Shown here: one piece after another, positions 25,529 to 33,984 of the stretch | How positions within the stretch are numbered: position 1 is the stretch's first letter | Layout of the letters: every line of letters begins with the position of its first letter | Origin: Spirochaetia bacterium | GTDB taxonomy: Bacteria > Spirochaetota > UBA4802 > UBA5550 | Direction of reading: 5' to 3' | Assembly: GCA_009885955.1 (NCBI GenBank) | Contig: VFJS01000002.1 | Location: 274,178 to 338,177, forward strand | DNA length: 64,000 nucleotides | The notes under the pieces: model-generated | The model's input: only the letters and a program-made list of their open reading frames with translations | Databases searched by the model: none | Told to the model about the DNA's origin: nothing | Position numbers and translations under genes: made by a program

Positions 25529-26758
25529 TCACTTACGGACCTTGAGCACCTCTTCACAGGTAGGCATATAATCTTTTGCCTGTATTACCTGGATATCACC
25601 TGCTACAAGATAACCATACTTGGGATTCTTCGCTGTTACGCCGAAATACATGGGAAGCTCAAGCTGGTGGTCACACCCCCTGATTGCCATGGGGCCCACA
25701 GGGCTCTCGAGCGACATGTTTTCCAGTGCCTTGATGAGGGCTTCTTTATCAAGCTTGCCTGCCTTTTTATACCCTTCAGCTATGAATTTGGCTGTCATGT
25801 ACCCGGAAAGTGCCCCTATCCTCGGTTCCCTGTTATATGCCGTCTTGAATTCATTGACAAATGCCTTGTTCGACGGCGTATCAGGATAGTAGAAGAAATA
25901 GTTGGCCGTTCCGAAGACGCCTTCGGGAGCATTCATTTCCTGGGGTTTCAGGACAGAAAGCTCGATGGCCGTATGCTGATAGAACGGGATTTTCTGGCTT
26001 AATCCTGTTGCCTTGGCTGCCTTTTGAAAATTGACCATGCCGGAACCGCCGGTGGCTACTATGATGAAATCAGGTTTTGCTGCAAGGATCTGGGTAATAT
26101 AGGGGGTAAAATCGGATTCTCCCACCTTCCACCACGATTCTCCAGCCTTCTGCACCTGGGGCTTTATTTTTTTCAGGTTATTCCATAACGTCTCGGCAAT
26201 GGCATGGCCGTATTCATAATCGTCGCCGGCGATCCAGTATTTAACGTACGGTTTTTTTGCAAGTGAAATGGCTGCAGCCTTTCCTATCATAGCGGTATTT
26301 TCATTCATATTGAATACATACTGGTGTCCCTTTTCACCTATGATCTTCTCGCTTTTGGAAAATGTCACAAAAAACGGGATCTTCTCTTTTTTGGCGAAAT
26401 CGGATACGGCAAGGGCTGTTGCGCTGTTGATGGTGCCCATGAGAATGTCAACTTTCTCATTTAAAACAAGCTCCTTTGCCATGGCCAGACCGATGTCAGG
26501 TTTAAATTTCTCATCGCGCGTGGCAAATTCAATCTTTTTCCCCAGGACACCGCCCTTTGCATTTATTTCATTGACGGCGAGCTTGAAGCCGTCCTGGACA
26601 TCCATGGTAAATGTCGTTGCGGGCCCGGTGTAGGTATCAACTATGCCGACCTTTATCGTGTTTTGGGCAGCGGGTGAACATCCCGTAGGCAAACCGAAAA
26701 AAAATAAACCGGCAATACACACCATCGACAGGGAAAGTAATACTCTTTTTTTCATCAT
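25529..26758 (-). CDS. ABC transporter substrate-binding lipoprotein (LivJ/K-like)
   Basis: A 409-residue Peripla_BP_6-type binding protein and the first gene of the operon. The N-terminus is a lipoprotein signal ending LPTGC (Cys27), so the mature protein is membrane-anchored, which differs from soluble E. coli LivJ/LivK. The fold's first strand is IKVGIVDTYTGPATTFTMD; the ligand-cleft positions fall around the following Thr/Gly and around LMGTINSATALAVSDF. Its ligand pocket is more like those binding aliphatic or aromatic carboxylates and amides than classic Leu/Ile/Val binders, but this is a by-eye impression. A strong AAAGGAGG lies seven bases before the ATG. About 270 bp upstream are non-coding and should carry the operon promoter. 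Confidence 0.85.
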   Translation of the reverse strand: MMKKRVLLSLSMVCIAGLFFFGLPTGCSPAAQNTIKVGIVDTYTGPATTFTMDVQDGFKLAVNEINAKGGVLGKKIEFATRDEKFKPDIGLAMAKELVLNEKVDILMGTINSATALAVSDFAKKEKIPFFVTFSKSEKIIGEKGHQYVFNMNENTAMIGKAAAISLAKKPYVKYWIAGDDYEYGHAIAETLWNNLKKIKPQVQKAGESWWKVGESDFTPYITQILAAKPDFIIVATGGSGMVNFQKAAKATGLSQKIPFYQHTAIELSVLKPQEMNAPEGVFGTANYFFYYPDTPSNKAFVNEFKTAYNREPRIGALSGYMTAKFIAEGYKKAGKLDKEALIKALENMSLESPVGPMAIRGCDHQLELPMYFGVTAKNPKYGYLVAGDIQVIQAKDYMPTCEEVLKVRK

Positions 26759-27028
26759 GACACCTCCTTTGGTATACGCGAAACTCTATTATTTACAGGC
26801 ACCCTTGAAATTGAAGTTTTCCAGAGGATGTGCCTTATAGGATATCACGGACTTTATTTATCCGGGATCACCTTATATTTTTAAATATCGAATCGACATA
26901 AAATTATTTAAACAGCCATAAAATGTCAATCAAAAAAGCTTGAAGGTGAAAAGTTTCATATCACCCTTCCCGGAGAAATAATTTTCAAAAACAGAGCAGA
27001 GGCATGAGGACAGGAAGTATGGCACGGC

Positions 27029-28099
27029 TCAATGGCTCAACCCGTCCCTTGCAAGGCTCCATCCGGTATCGGCAAGGAAACGCGCATACTCGCCATATAT
27101 GCGCGCATTCTGTGAGCTGGCATTCCCGTCAATCCCCCGCTTATACACGCCCTGGACAATTGAAGCAAGCCTGAATATACTGAAGGCAAGAAAAAACTCC
27201 CAGTCAGGGATCGCATGTATTCCCGTACGCCGGCAGTAGGCATCGAGGTACTCCTGTTCACCGGGAATTCCCAGTACCTTTAAATCCTGGCCAAGCAGGC
27301 TCATTTTTATATTGTTGAAATCGGGTACATGATAAGGCATACAGTTATACGCCAGGTCAGCCAGGGGATGCCCCAGCGTCGATATCTCCCAGTCGAGGAC
27401 GGCAATGACCCTGGGCTCCACGGGGTGTATGATCACGTTATCCAGGCGGTAATCACCGTGGACAATGGATATGGATTCACCGGAAGGTATATTGTCATGG
27501 AGCCACGTGATGAGGCTCTCCATATTCTCAATCTTTTCCGTCCGAGAGGCCTCGTACTGCCTTGCCCACCTGTCCACCTGCCGTGCCATGTAATTTCCGG
27601 GTTTCCCGTAATCAGTGAGCCCGGCCTCATTCCAGTCCACCATGTGGATTCCGGCAAGCGTCTCGTTCATTGAGTCATATATGGCTCCCCTTTCCCCGGC
27701 CCCTGCCGCCTCCACGGCAAAGGGCGTACGGAAGATGCGGCCCTCAACATATTCCATGATATAGAAGGGGGTTCCCAGGAGAGATTCATCACGGCAGAAG
27801 GTATATGCATCGGGGACCGGCACTCCCCTTGTTTTGAGTGCAGAAATAATTCTGAATTCCCTGTCAACGGCATGTGCCGACGGGAGGAGTTTTCCCGGGG
27901 GCTTCTTTCTCATGACATATCTGGTTCCGGCACCGCTTAATATAAATGTCGGGTTCGACTGGCCGTGGAGAAACTGGCGCACGGTAAGAGGGCCTGAAAA
28001 ACCCTTTACATTACCCTCCATATATTTCTGAAGGGATGCCAGGTCAAACCGGTGCTGTTCACGAATTTCCGTAGTTTCAGATAACATATCACTCATGGT
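27029..28099 (-). CDS. ACAD10/11-type aminoglycoside-phosphotransferase-fold kinase
   Basis: A 356-residue protein of the APH-like kinase fold. Visible motifs: HGDYRLDNVIIHP (catalytic loop, Asp base and Asn) and VLDWEISTLGHPLADLAY (metal-binding Asp plus the GHP block). FMRKKP-like VMRKKPPGKLLPSAHAVDRE carries the ATP-binding Lys. The N-terminal HRFDLASLQKYM and LTVRQFLHGQSNPTFIL are specific to the subgroup fused to acyl-CoA dehydrogenases in ACAD10 and ACAD11. There the kinase phosphorylates 4-hydroxyacyl-CoA, allowing elimination to enoyl-CoA. Start is uncertain: ATG 28099 or 28090 fit the family, while a GTG at 28126 overlaps the SDR stop as GTGA and could be used by coupling. The matching dehydrogenase is encoded at 32691 on the other strand. 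Confidence 0.8.
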   Translation of the reverse strand, partial: TMSDMLSETTEIREQHRFDLASLQKYMEGNVKGFSGPLTVRQFLHGQSNPTFILSGAGTRYVMRKKPPGKLLPSAHAVDREFRIISALKTRGVPVPDAYTFCRDESLLGTPFYIMEYVEGRIFRTPFAVEAAGAGERGAIYDSMNETLAGIHMVDWNEAGLTDYGKPGNYMARQVDRWARQYEASRTEKIENMESLITWLHDNIPSGESISIVHGDYRLDNVIIHPVEPRVIAVLDWEISTLGHPLADLAYNCMPYHVPDFNNIKMSLLGQDLKVLGIPGEQEYLDAYCRRTGIHAIPDWEFFLAFSIFRLASIVQGVYKRGIDGNASSQNARIYGEYARFLADTGWSLARDGLSH

Positions 28100-28122
28100 A
28101 TAATTCCATTCATTAAATATAA

Positions 28123-28914
28123 TCACTGCTTCACTGGATCATGCAACTGCCGCCTTAAGCGCCGCATACCTTTAATCCAGCGGTCGTAATCGGCGGCCTT
28201 CCTCTGCATGTACTCCAGCACCGTCGGGTGGGGAAGGATGAGAAACTTCTCCTCGTCGATTCCCCGCACTATCGACCCGGCAACATCTTCAGGATCAAGA
28301 ATGCCGTCGATGCTTGCAGAACCGTCCTCGTTTCCTGCGAGCATTCCGGTCCTTACTGCCATGGGGCATACTACGGACACCTTGATTCCGTCATCGCCAT
28401 GGGTTATGGCCAGGGACTCGGCAAATCCGATTGCGGCATGTTTTGTCGTGGAATAGGGGGCGCTTCCAATCTGGTTCAGGAGACCTGCGGCCGAGACCAT
28501 GTTCAGGAGATATCCCCCGCCCCTTTTAATCATCCCGGGGAGGACAGCCCTTGCCGCATAGACATGGGCCATGACATGGATCTCCCAGGACCTCTGCCAG
28601 GTGTCATTATTACATGATGCAGCCGTACCACCGGGTCCGTCTGCCGATAATATGCCGGCATTTGAACAGAAGATATCAATGGGGCCGAAATGCCTCTCTG
28701 TCTCAGCGACAATATTCATGATATCAGGCTCAGAAGCTACATCTGCCTTGAGAGCCATCCCGCCTATCTCTGCTGCCAGTGCGCCGGCCTTCTGTACGTC
28801 TATATCGGCGATGACAACCGCCCTCGCCTTTTCCTGCACAAATCGCCTGCACATGGCCTCCCCTATGCCCTTTGCTCCGCCGGTTACAACCACTACCCTG
28901 CCGTCTATCTTCAT
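28123..28914 (-). CDS. Short-chain dehydrogenase/reductase (SDR)
   Basis: The 263-residue classical SDR has cofactor motif TGGAKGIGEAM, ADIDV after strand 2 (acidic residue favouring NAD(H)), CSNAGIL, catalytic Ser in NMVSAAG and the Tyr-x-x-x-Lys pair YSTTKHA. It would oxidise or reduce a hydroxy/keto substrate; its cluster suggests an acyl-CoA or hydroxy-acid intermediate, but this is inference. Preceded by AAGGGGAAG before the ATG, and overlaps or abuts the kinase gene downstream. The HADH gene lies 53 bp upstream on the same strand, so the three genes probably form one unit. Confidence 0.85.
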   Translation of the reverse strand: MKIDGRVVVVTGGAKGIGEAMCRRFVQEKARAVVIADIDVQKAGALAAEIGGMALKADVASEPDIMNIVAETERHFGPIDIFCSNAGILSADGPGGTAASCNNDTWQRSWEIHVMAHVYAARAVLPGMIKRGGGYLLNMVSAAGLLNQIGSAPYSTTKHAAIGFAESLAITHGDDGIKVSVVCPMAVRTGMLAGNEDGSASIDGILDPEDVAGSIVRGIDEEKFLILPHPTVLEYMQRKAADYDRWIKGMRRLRRQLHDPVKQ

Positions 28915-28967
28915 AGCTTCCCCTTGAATTCCTGCTCCAGTTCCATAACCAGGGCGTTATTCATACA

Positions 28968-30134
28968 TTATTTCTTGAGCATTTTTTTAAATGAACCGTC
29001 CGCTATTTCAGGTTCCGGTTTCAGTATGGAAAGCCCGTATCTTTTTGAGAGTTTATCCAGGGAGGAACTGAGCGACCCGGGGTCCATTCCCGAGGCAAGG
29101 GCAAAGGGCCCTGCCAGCGCATTCATTCCCGCAACCTGAGCCTGGTCAATGTCCTGTGCCGATTCTGCAATCCCTTCCTTGAAGACCTTTACGGCTTCAT
29201 TCAGAATAACCGCAATGAAATCTCCAGGTGTTATTTCCGAAGTTTCCAGGGTCATATCTATTAATGCCTTGCCCGAAGACCAGTCGTATATTCCCCTGCC
29301 GGTCTTCATGCCAAGCTCTTTTTTCTCCATCCGTTCATCCAGGTACCTGCCGGGCCTGTATTCCGGAGAAAGGGTCTTCTCATAGTACTTCATCCCGTGA
29401 TATACGATATCAAGACCCACATAATCAAGGAGCTCAAAAACACCCATGGGCATGCCCAGTTTTTTCTGTACCGCATCTATGGCATCGGGCTTAATTTTCC
29501 CCTCGTCAAGAATGGCGCTTAACAGCGGCTGCACCGGCCCGTTTATCCTGTTTACGATGAACCCGGGCCTGTCTTTCAGAACCCTGACGGGAATTTTTTT
29601 TATTATCTTTGTAATTTCATAAAGGAGGTCCACAGTTTCACCGGATGTTTCCCGGCCGAAGATGACCTCCACAAGCCTCATCCTGTTGGGCGGATTGAAA
29701 AAATGCATCCCTGCAAACCTGGATGGATTCCTGACCACGGATCCTATTTCCGTAATGCTCATTGTGGATGTATTGGTTGCAAGAACAGTATCCTCCGGCA
29801 CATTGTCGGACACTTCCTTAAATATAGTTTTTTTCAGATCCATTATCTCGGGGATTGCTTCAATAACAATATGGGCGCCCCTGACAGCCTCCTTTATGTC
29901 AGTGGCTGTCTTTATCCTGCCCAATGTCCCGGCAGCCTCATCCTTTGTTATTTTCCCCTTTCCTGACAGTATCCCCAGGCTCTCTCTGATTTTATCCAGC
30001 CCTTTATCAAGAAATTCCTGCTTAATGTCCCTTATTGTCACTTCGAATCCCGCAGCAGCGCATACCTGCGCTATGCCGTGACCCATGGCGCCGGAACCAA
30101 GAACTGCAATTTTTTTTACCTCTTTTACATTCAT
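28968..30134 (-). CDS. 3-hydroxyacyl-CoA dehydrogenase (PaaH/HBD type)
   Basis: A 388-residue NAD-dependent dehydrogenase. The Rossmann start is VLGSGAMGHGIAQVCAAAGFEV, the catalytic His lies in GMHFFNPPNRMRLVEVI, and PGFIVNRINGP opens the C-terminal domain. Its length shows two C-terminal 6-phosphogluconate-dehydrogenase-like domains rather than one (the simple HBD form is about 285 residues). It oxidises L-3-hydroxyacyl-CoA such as 3-hydroxybutyryl-CoA to the ketoacyl-CoA. The start at ATG 30134 has GTGAGG seven bases upstream; an in-frame GTG at 30146 covers that site. It is the first gene of the SDR/kinase unit. Together with the thiolase at 12.7 kb it could complete conversion of crotonyl-CoA to acetyl-CoA. 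Confidence 0.88.
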   Translation of the reverse strand: MNVKEVKKIAVLGSGAMGHGIAQVCAAAGFEVTIRDIKQEFLDKGLDKIRESLGILSGKGKITKDEAAGTLGRIKTATDIKEAVRGAHIVIEAIPEIMDLKKTIFKEVSDNVPEDTVLATNTSTMSITEIGSVVRNPSRFAGMHFFNPPNRMRLVEVIFGRETSGETVDLLYEITKIIKKIPVRVLKDRPGFIVNRINGPVQPLLSAILDEGKIKPDAIDAVQKKLGMPMGVFELLDYVGLDIVYHGMKYYEKTLSPEYRPGRYLDERMEKKELGMKTGRGIYDWSSGKALIDMTLETSEITPGDFIAVILNEAVKVFKEGIAESAQDIDQAQVAGMNALAGPFALASGMDPGSLSSSLDKLSKRYGLSILKPEPEIADGSFKKMLKK

Positions 30135-30336
30135 GCAGAACCTCACTTTTATATAATATTCTAACTTATGTAAAGGCCCCTCTAAAAATCAGAACTAGTC
30201 GCATGTCATACCGTCAGGATTAAAATTTATTGTATGCACAATCTTTATGGTATCTGCAATTAATTTAATTTCAATCATTTTTTATCAATGCCGGAATATA
30301 ATTTTCTTTTTTTATCATACAATCACCTGTTAAATA

Positions 30337-31341
30337 TTATTGAAATGATGTATCCCTGTAAGACTCATTATACTTCTCTTCTAATAGGATTAAAAACGGG
30401 ACAAGGTCTTCAATTATAATATAATGAGCCAGGGATACAATAGCAGCCCCGGGGTCTGTGTTTATCGCAACAATGATACCGGAATTTTTCATGCCGGCCA
30501 CATGCTGGGGAGAGCCTGATATGCCGCATGCCACATAGAGCTTCGGCGACACGGTTTTGCCTGTTATCCCGACCTGGCGCCCGTAAGGGAGCCAGCCCAT
30601 ATCGCAAACCGGCCTTGACGCCCCCACTGCTGATTTCATGAAAATTCCCGAAATTCTTTCAATCAGGCCGATATGTTCAATATTCCCGATGCCCCTCCCT
30701 GCGGATATGATTACTTCAGCCTCATCGAGTTTAAATGACCCGGCCTCTTCACTGATGATATCATTTAAAAATAAGCCGGAAGGCTCATAATCAAATTTTA
30801 TCACCGTCACCGCTGCAGAGTCTGGTATGCATTTCCCTGTCTCTTCGCATTGCGCATATGACCCCGGGAGCATGGTAAGGACACACCGTTTCTCAAGGGA
30901 TGAAACCTCCACGGTTACCCTGCCGCCGAAAATATTCCGTCTGAATGAAAGCATTCCGCCGTTATCGGTGAATGATTCGATTCCGGTTATGCACGAAGCC
31001 CCTGTTTCAGCTGCCAGGGCTGAAGCAACAGCACTTCCGGTAACCGAATGGATAAAGCAGATAAATAACGGTTCGAACCTGTTTATCACTTCCTTTACCG
31101 CCTTCTGCAATACCTCGGGGTTCATCAGCCCGAGGTATTTGTTTTCAACGGCTATGATATCTATCCCGTAATTTTTACCAATGGATTCCGCCTCAGGAGA
31201 TATTCCGCTCCCTGGAACAACAAGGGCCATGCGGTGAAATCCTGTGCTGATGAACTGCCTCCCGAATTCCAGCAGTTCATAGGCCGACTGCAATATCCTG
31301 CCGTTGAACGTTTCAGCTATCAGGAGTATATCATATATCAT
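30337..31341 (-). CDS. etfA: Electron transfer flavoprotein subunit alpha
   Basis: A 334-residue EtfA. The C-terminal FAD domain is unmistakable: VIISAGRGIGN, SAVGASRPVCDMGWLPYGRQ, VGITGKTVSPKLYVACGISG and GIIVAINTDPGAAI. ETF takes electrons from acyl-CoA dehydrogenases and passes them to ETF-quinone oxidoreductase or to bifurcating partners. Its ATG overlaps the etfB stop by four bases (ATGA), so the two are translated together. The N-terminal domain is more diverged than usual. Without an adjacent ferredoxin-linked partner I cannot tell a bifurcating from a normal ETF. Confidence 0.9.
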   Translation of the reverse strand: MIYDILLIAETFNGRILQSAYELLEFGRQFISTGFHRMALVVPGSGISPEAESIGKNYGIDIIAVENKYLGLMNPEVLQKAVKEVINRFEPLFICFIHSVTGSAVASALAAETGASCITGIESFTDNGGMLSFRRNIFGGRVTVEVSSLEKRCVLTMLPGSYAQCEETGKCIPDSAAVTVIKFDYEPSGLFLNDIISEEAGSFKLDEAEVIISAGRGIGNIEHIGLIERISGIFMKSAVGASRPVCDMGWLPYGRQVGITGKTVSPKLYVACGISGSPQHVAGMKNSGIIVAINTDPGAAIVSLAHYIIIEDLVPFLILLEEKYNESYRDTSFQ

Positions 31342-32117
31342 AAAAAAGATTTCTCATGGAGGATTTGCAGCAGCTTCTCCGCCTTTTCGCTCCTTGTCCC
31401 TTCTATGACAATCCCCCGGGAAATCTTTTCCGGATAGCAGATCGAATGAATCCTTTCACGGGCCGCCGCGATTGATGTTCCTTCATCATTGACAATTTCA
31501 ATTTTCTGATATTTCGCGCGCAGCTTGTTGGAGAGGGATGGATATCTCGGCATGTTTATCCCTGACTGAATGGCCAGGAGCGCCGGGAGTTTGAGCCTGT
31601 AGAGGGCCCTCATTCCGCCTTCAATTTCAGATTCAACATCTATGCAGGCCCCCCGTATATCCAGCGCCTCCCTTACAACAGATGCGGCAAAGGGGATATT
31701 CAACAGGGCTGCGGTCATGGGGCCCACCTGCCCGTTCATGAGGTCTTCTGACATGACCCCGGTAAAAATAAGGCTGTACCCCCTTGGGGCAGCAAAGGAA
31801 GATAAAATTGAAGCTTTCTGAAAGGGCGTAATATATCCGCCATTCTCAACATGAAAGCGGAAAGCGGAATCAGCCCCTTTTTCAAGGCCTTTTTTTAATA
31901 TTGCCCCTGCCCTTTCAGGCCCCGCGGAGAGGATGTCCACTACGGTTCCGGGATTCTCTTCTTTAATCTTCACAGCCTCTTCCAGGGCATATTCGTCATA
32001 CATGTTCATGCGGAACCCATGGCCGCCGGATGGCCTTACCCAAGTATTATCGAAGTCAATTTCCGGCTGGGTGCCGCTGCACACTACCTCTTTTACACAG
32101 ACAAGAATTTTTATCAT
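31338..32117 (-). CDS. etfB: Electron transfer flavoprotein subunit beta
   Basis: A 259-residue EtfB. Diagnostic parts are MIKILVCVKEV at the start, MNMYDEYALEEAVKIKE, DILSAGPERA (nucleotide-binding strand), the GVMSEDLMNGQVGPMTA loop that binds AMP or FAD, and PALLAIQSGINMPRYPS near the C-terminus. It forms the heterodimer with EtfA, to which it is fused by a four-base overlap. About 570 bp upstream lie before the divergent acyl-CoA dehydrogenase gene, an arrangement suggesting a common control region for dehydrogenase and its electron acceptor. Confidence 0.9.
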   Translation of the reverse strand: MIKILVCVKEVVCSGTQPEIDFDNTWVRPSGGHGFRMNMYDEYALEEAVKIKEENPGTVVDILSAGPERAGAILKKGLEKGADSAFRFHVENGGYITPFQKASILSSFAAPRGYSLIFTGVMSEDLMNGQVGPMTAALLNIPFAASVVREALDIRGACIDVESEIEGGMRALYRLKLPALLAIQSGINMPRYPSLSNKLRAKYQKIEIVNDEGTSIAAARERIHSICYPEKISRGIVIEGTRSEKAEKLLQILHEKSFL

Positions 32118-32690
32118 TCTATTTTCAACTTGTACATCAGATCTGAATTTTTACTGGTTTTATAAAAATATGTATACCACAAACTCTTATGCTGTCAACC
32201 CGTTTATTCTTTATATAATATTCAGCTCTTTCCGGAATGTTGGGAAATATAGATATTTATAGACTTATCTTTGGAAATATTGCCCTCACCCCCGGCCCCT
32301 CTCCCGGAACAGGGAGAGGGGTGCTATTTATATTTATAATTCATTAATTATATATTTGTATGACCTCTTGATGCCACTTCTTCAGGGTAGAAACTGTTTA
32401 TTGTTAAATGTTTTAGAAAAAGATGATTATTAAAAAGTATTACAGATATATATAAAAACCATCGCCCTAATGGGAGAGGGTGCGCGGAGCGCGGGTGAGG
32501 GCATCAGTTTTATAAGAATGAAAATATATTGCTTCCAAACATTTCGGAATGAGCATAATAATCAAATTAATAGTTGACCTTTTTATTCAGAGAATTAATT
32601 TAAATACAGGCATATCTATGGTATTTCTGCAGTGTGATTGATAGGTGTCTGCAGTGAATTTGATTCATAATACATTACAAGGAGAATGGT
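32118..32690. other. Divergent intergenic region carrying an inverted-repeat element
   Basis: The 573 bp between etfB (minus) and the acyl-CoA dehydrogenase gene (plus) contain no supported coding frame. The middle is occupied by the 221-bp inverted-repeat element described separately. The flanks are AT-rich and should carry both promoters. The plus-strand gene has ggag six bases before its ATG. Confidence 0.5.
32282..32502. repeat. Short inverted-repeat element (REP/MITE-like), 221 bp
   Basis: The ends are a perfect 10-bp terminal inverted repeat: gccctcaccc at 32282-32291 and gggtgagggc at 32493-32502. Just inside, the left end has a perfect 10-bp hairpin (cccctctccc/gggagagggg at 32296-32305 and 32312-32321, loop of six). 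The right end carries gggagaggg and a small gcgc hairpin. The GC-rich ends enclose an AT-rich centre with no coding frame. The gccctcaccc...ctctccc sequence is a dispersed repeat I know from many bacterial genomes. Here two copies face each other. Confidence 0.7.
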
Positions 32691-33908
32691 ATGGATTTTT
32701 CTTTATCAGATAAAATTACAATTATAATAGAGATGATAGATGAATTCGTGGAAAATGAACTGATACCCCTTGAAAGGGAATATCTCACCGGTTCCTATGA
32801 AAAATTGATCCCCGTACTTGATGAAAAACGGAATTTGGTGAAAAAAATGGAACTCTGGGCGCCCAATCACCCGGTTGAATATGGCGGCATGGGCCTTGAC
32901 CTCATGGACCATGCTCTGGTCTCAGAGGCGCTGGGGAGGTCACCGATGGGGCATTATGTTTTCGGATGCCAGGCCCCCGATGCAGGGAACGTTGAAATTA
33001 TTCATAAATACGGCACCGGCAAACAAAAGGAAAAATACCTGAGGCCCCTTATTGACGGGAAAATCCGGAGCTGTTTTTCCATGACCGAGGTTGATATGCC
33101 GGGCTCCAACCCTGTTATGCTGGAGACAACGGCAGTCAGGGAGGGCAATGACTATGTGATCAACGGGCAGAAATGGTATTCCACGGCCGCCGACGGGGCA
33201 GACTTTTCAATTGTCATGGCCGTAACAAATCCAGATGCCCAGCAGTACCTGCGGGCCAGCATGATTATCGTCCCCTCATCAACCCCCGGATTCAACCGCG
33301 TCAGGAATATCCCGGTCATGGGCCATGAAGGGAGCGGATACTTCAGCCACAGTGAAATTTTATTCCAGTCATGCCGGGTGCCGGTAGAAAATCTTCTCGG
33401 CCCGGAAGGCCAGGGTTTTGTCATAGCACAGGATCGTCTTGGCCCCGGCAGGATCCACCACTGCATGAGATGGCTCGGCATCTGCAAGAGGTCCTTTGAC
33501 CTCCTGTGCACCAGGGCCAACAGCCGGGTCATATCACCGGACGGGAAAACCCTTGCGTCAAAGCAGATCATCCAGTCGTGGATAGCGGATTCCGCAGCAG
33601 AGATCCAGGCTGCCAGGCTCATGACCCTCCATGCAGCATGGATGATAGAAAAGGAAGGGGCCAAAACGGCAAGGGACGATATTTCCATGATAAAATTCAC
33701 CGTTGCCAATACCCTTCAGCATGTCATAGACAGGGCGCTCCAGGTCCATGGGGGCCTGGGGATGACCGATGATGCAATCCTGGCATTTTTCTACCGCCAC
33801 GAAAGGGCTGCGAGGATTTATGACGGCGCCGATGAAGTCCATAAGATGTCAGTTGCAAAGCGGATCCTCAGGAGCTATGAAGGCACGAATAGATATACCT
33901 TCACATAG
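32691..33908 (+). CDS. Acyl-CoA dehydrogenase, ACAD10/11 C-terminal type
   Basis: The 405-residue flavoprotein has the acyl-CoA dehydrogenase blocks CFSMTEVDMPGSNP (FAD contact), INGQKWYSTAADGADF, GRIHHCMRWLGICKR and QVHGGLGMTDDAILAFFYRHE, ending YDGADEVHKMSVAKRIL. The Arg-x-His-His-Cys-Met-Arg motif and the C-terminal block match the ACAD10/ACAD11 subgroup rather than short-chain dehydrogenases. It oxidises an acyl-CoA to the 2-enoyl-CoA and passes electrons to ETF, encoded divergently next door. The matching kinase half is the separate gene at 27029. Good ribosome site (GGAG). It is followed 76 bp later by the 4-hydroxybutyryl-CoA dehydratase gene on the same strand. Confidence 0.88.
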   Translation: MDFSLSDKITIIIEMIDEFVENELIPLEREYLTGSYEKLIPVLDEKRNLVKKMELWAPNHPVEYGGMGLDLMDHALVSEALGRSPMGHYVFGCQAPDAGNVEIIHKYGTGKQKEKYLRPLIDGKIRSCFSMTEVDMPGSNPVMLETTAVREGNDYVINGQKWYSTAADGADFSIVMAVTNPDAQQYLRASMIIVPSSTPGFNRVRNIPVMGHEGSGYFSHSEILFQSCRVPVENLLGPEGQGFVIAQDRLGPGRIHHCMRWLGICKRSFDLLCTRANSRVISPDGKTLASKQIIQSWIADSAAEIQAARLMTLHAAWMIEKEGAKTARDDISMIKFTVANTLQHVIDRALQVHGGLGMTDDAILAFFYRHERAARIYDGADEVHKMSVAKRILRSYEGTNRYTFT

Positions 33909-33984
33909 GAATGAAGGAACAAATGGTCCCTGGATGCGGCATGTGAAGATTCATTGCGAACACCCCGGGGGAGGATAAAAAATT

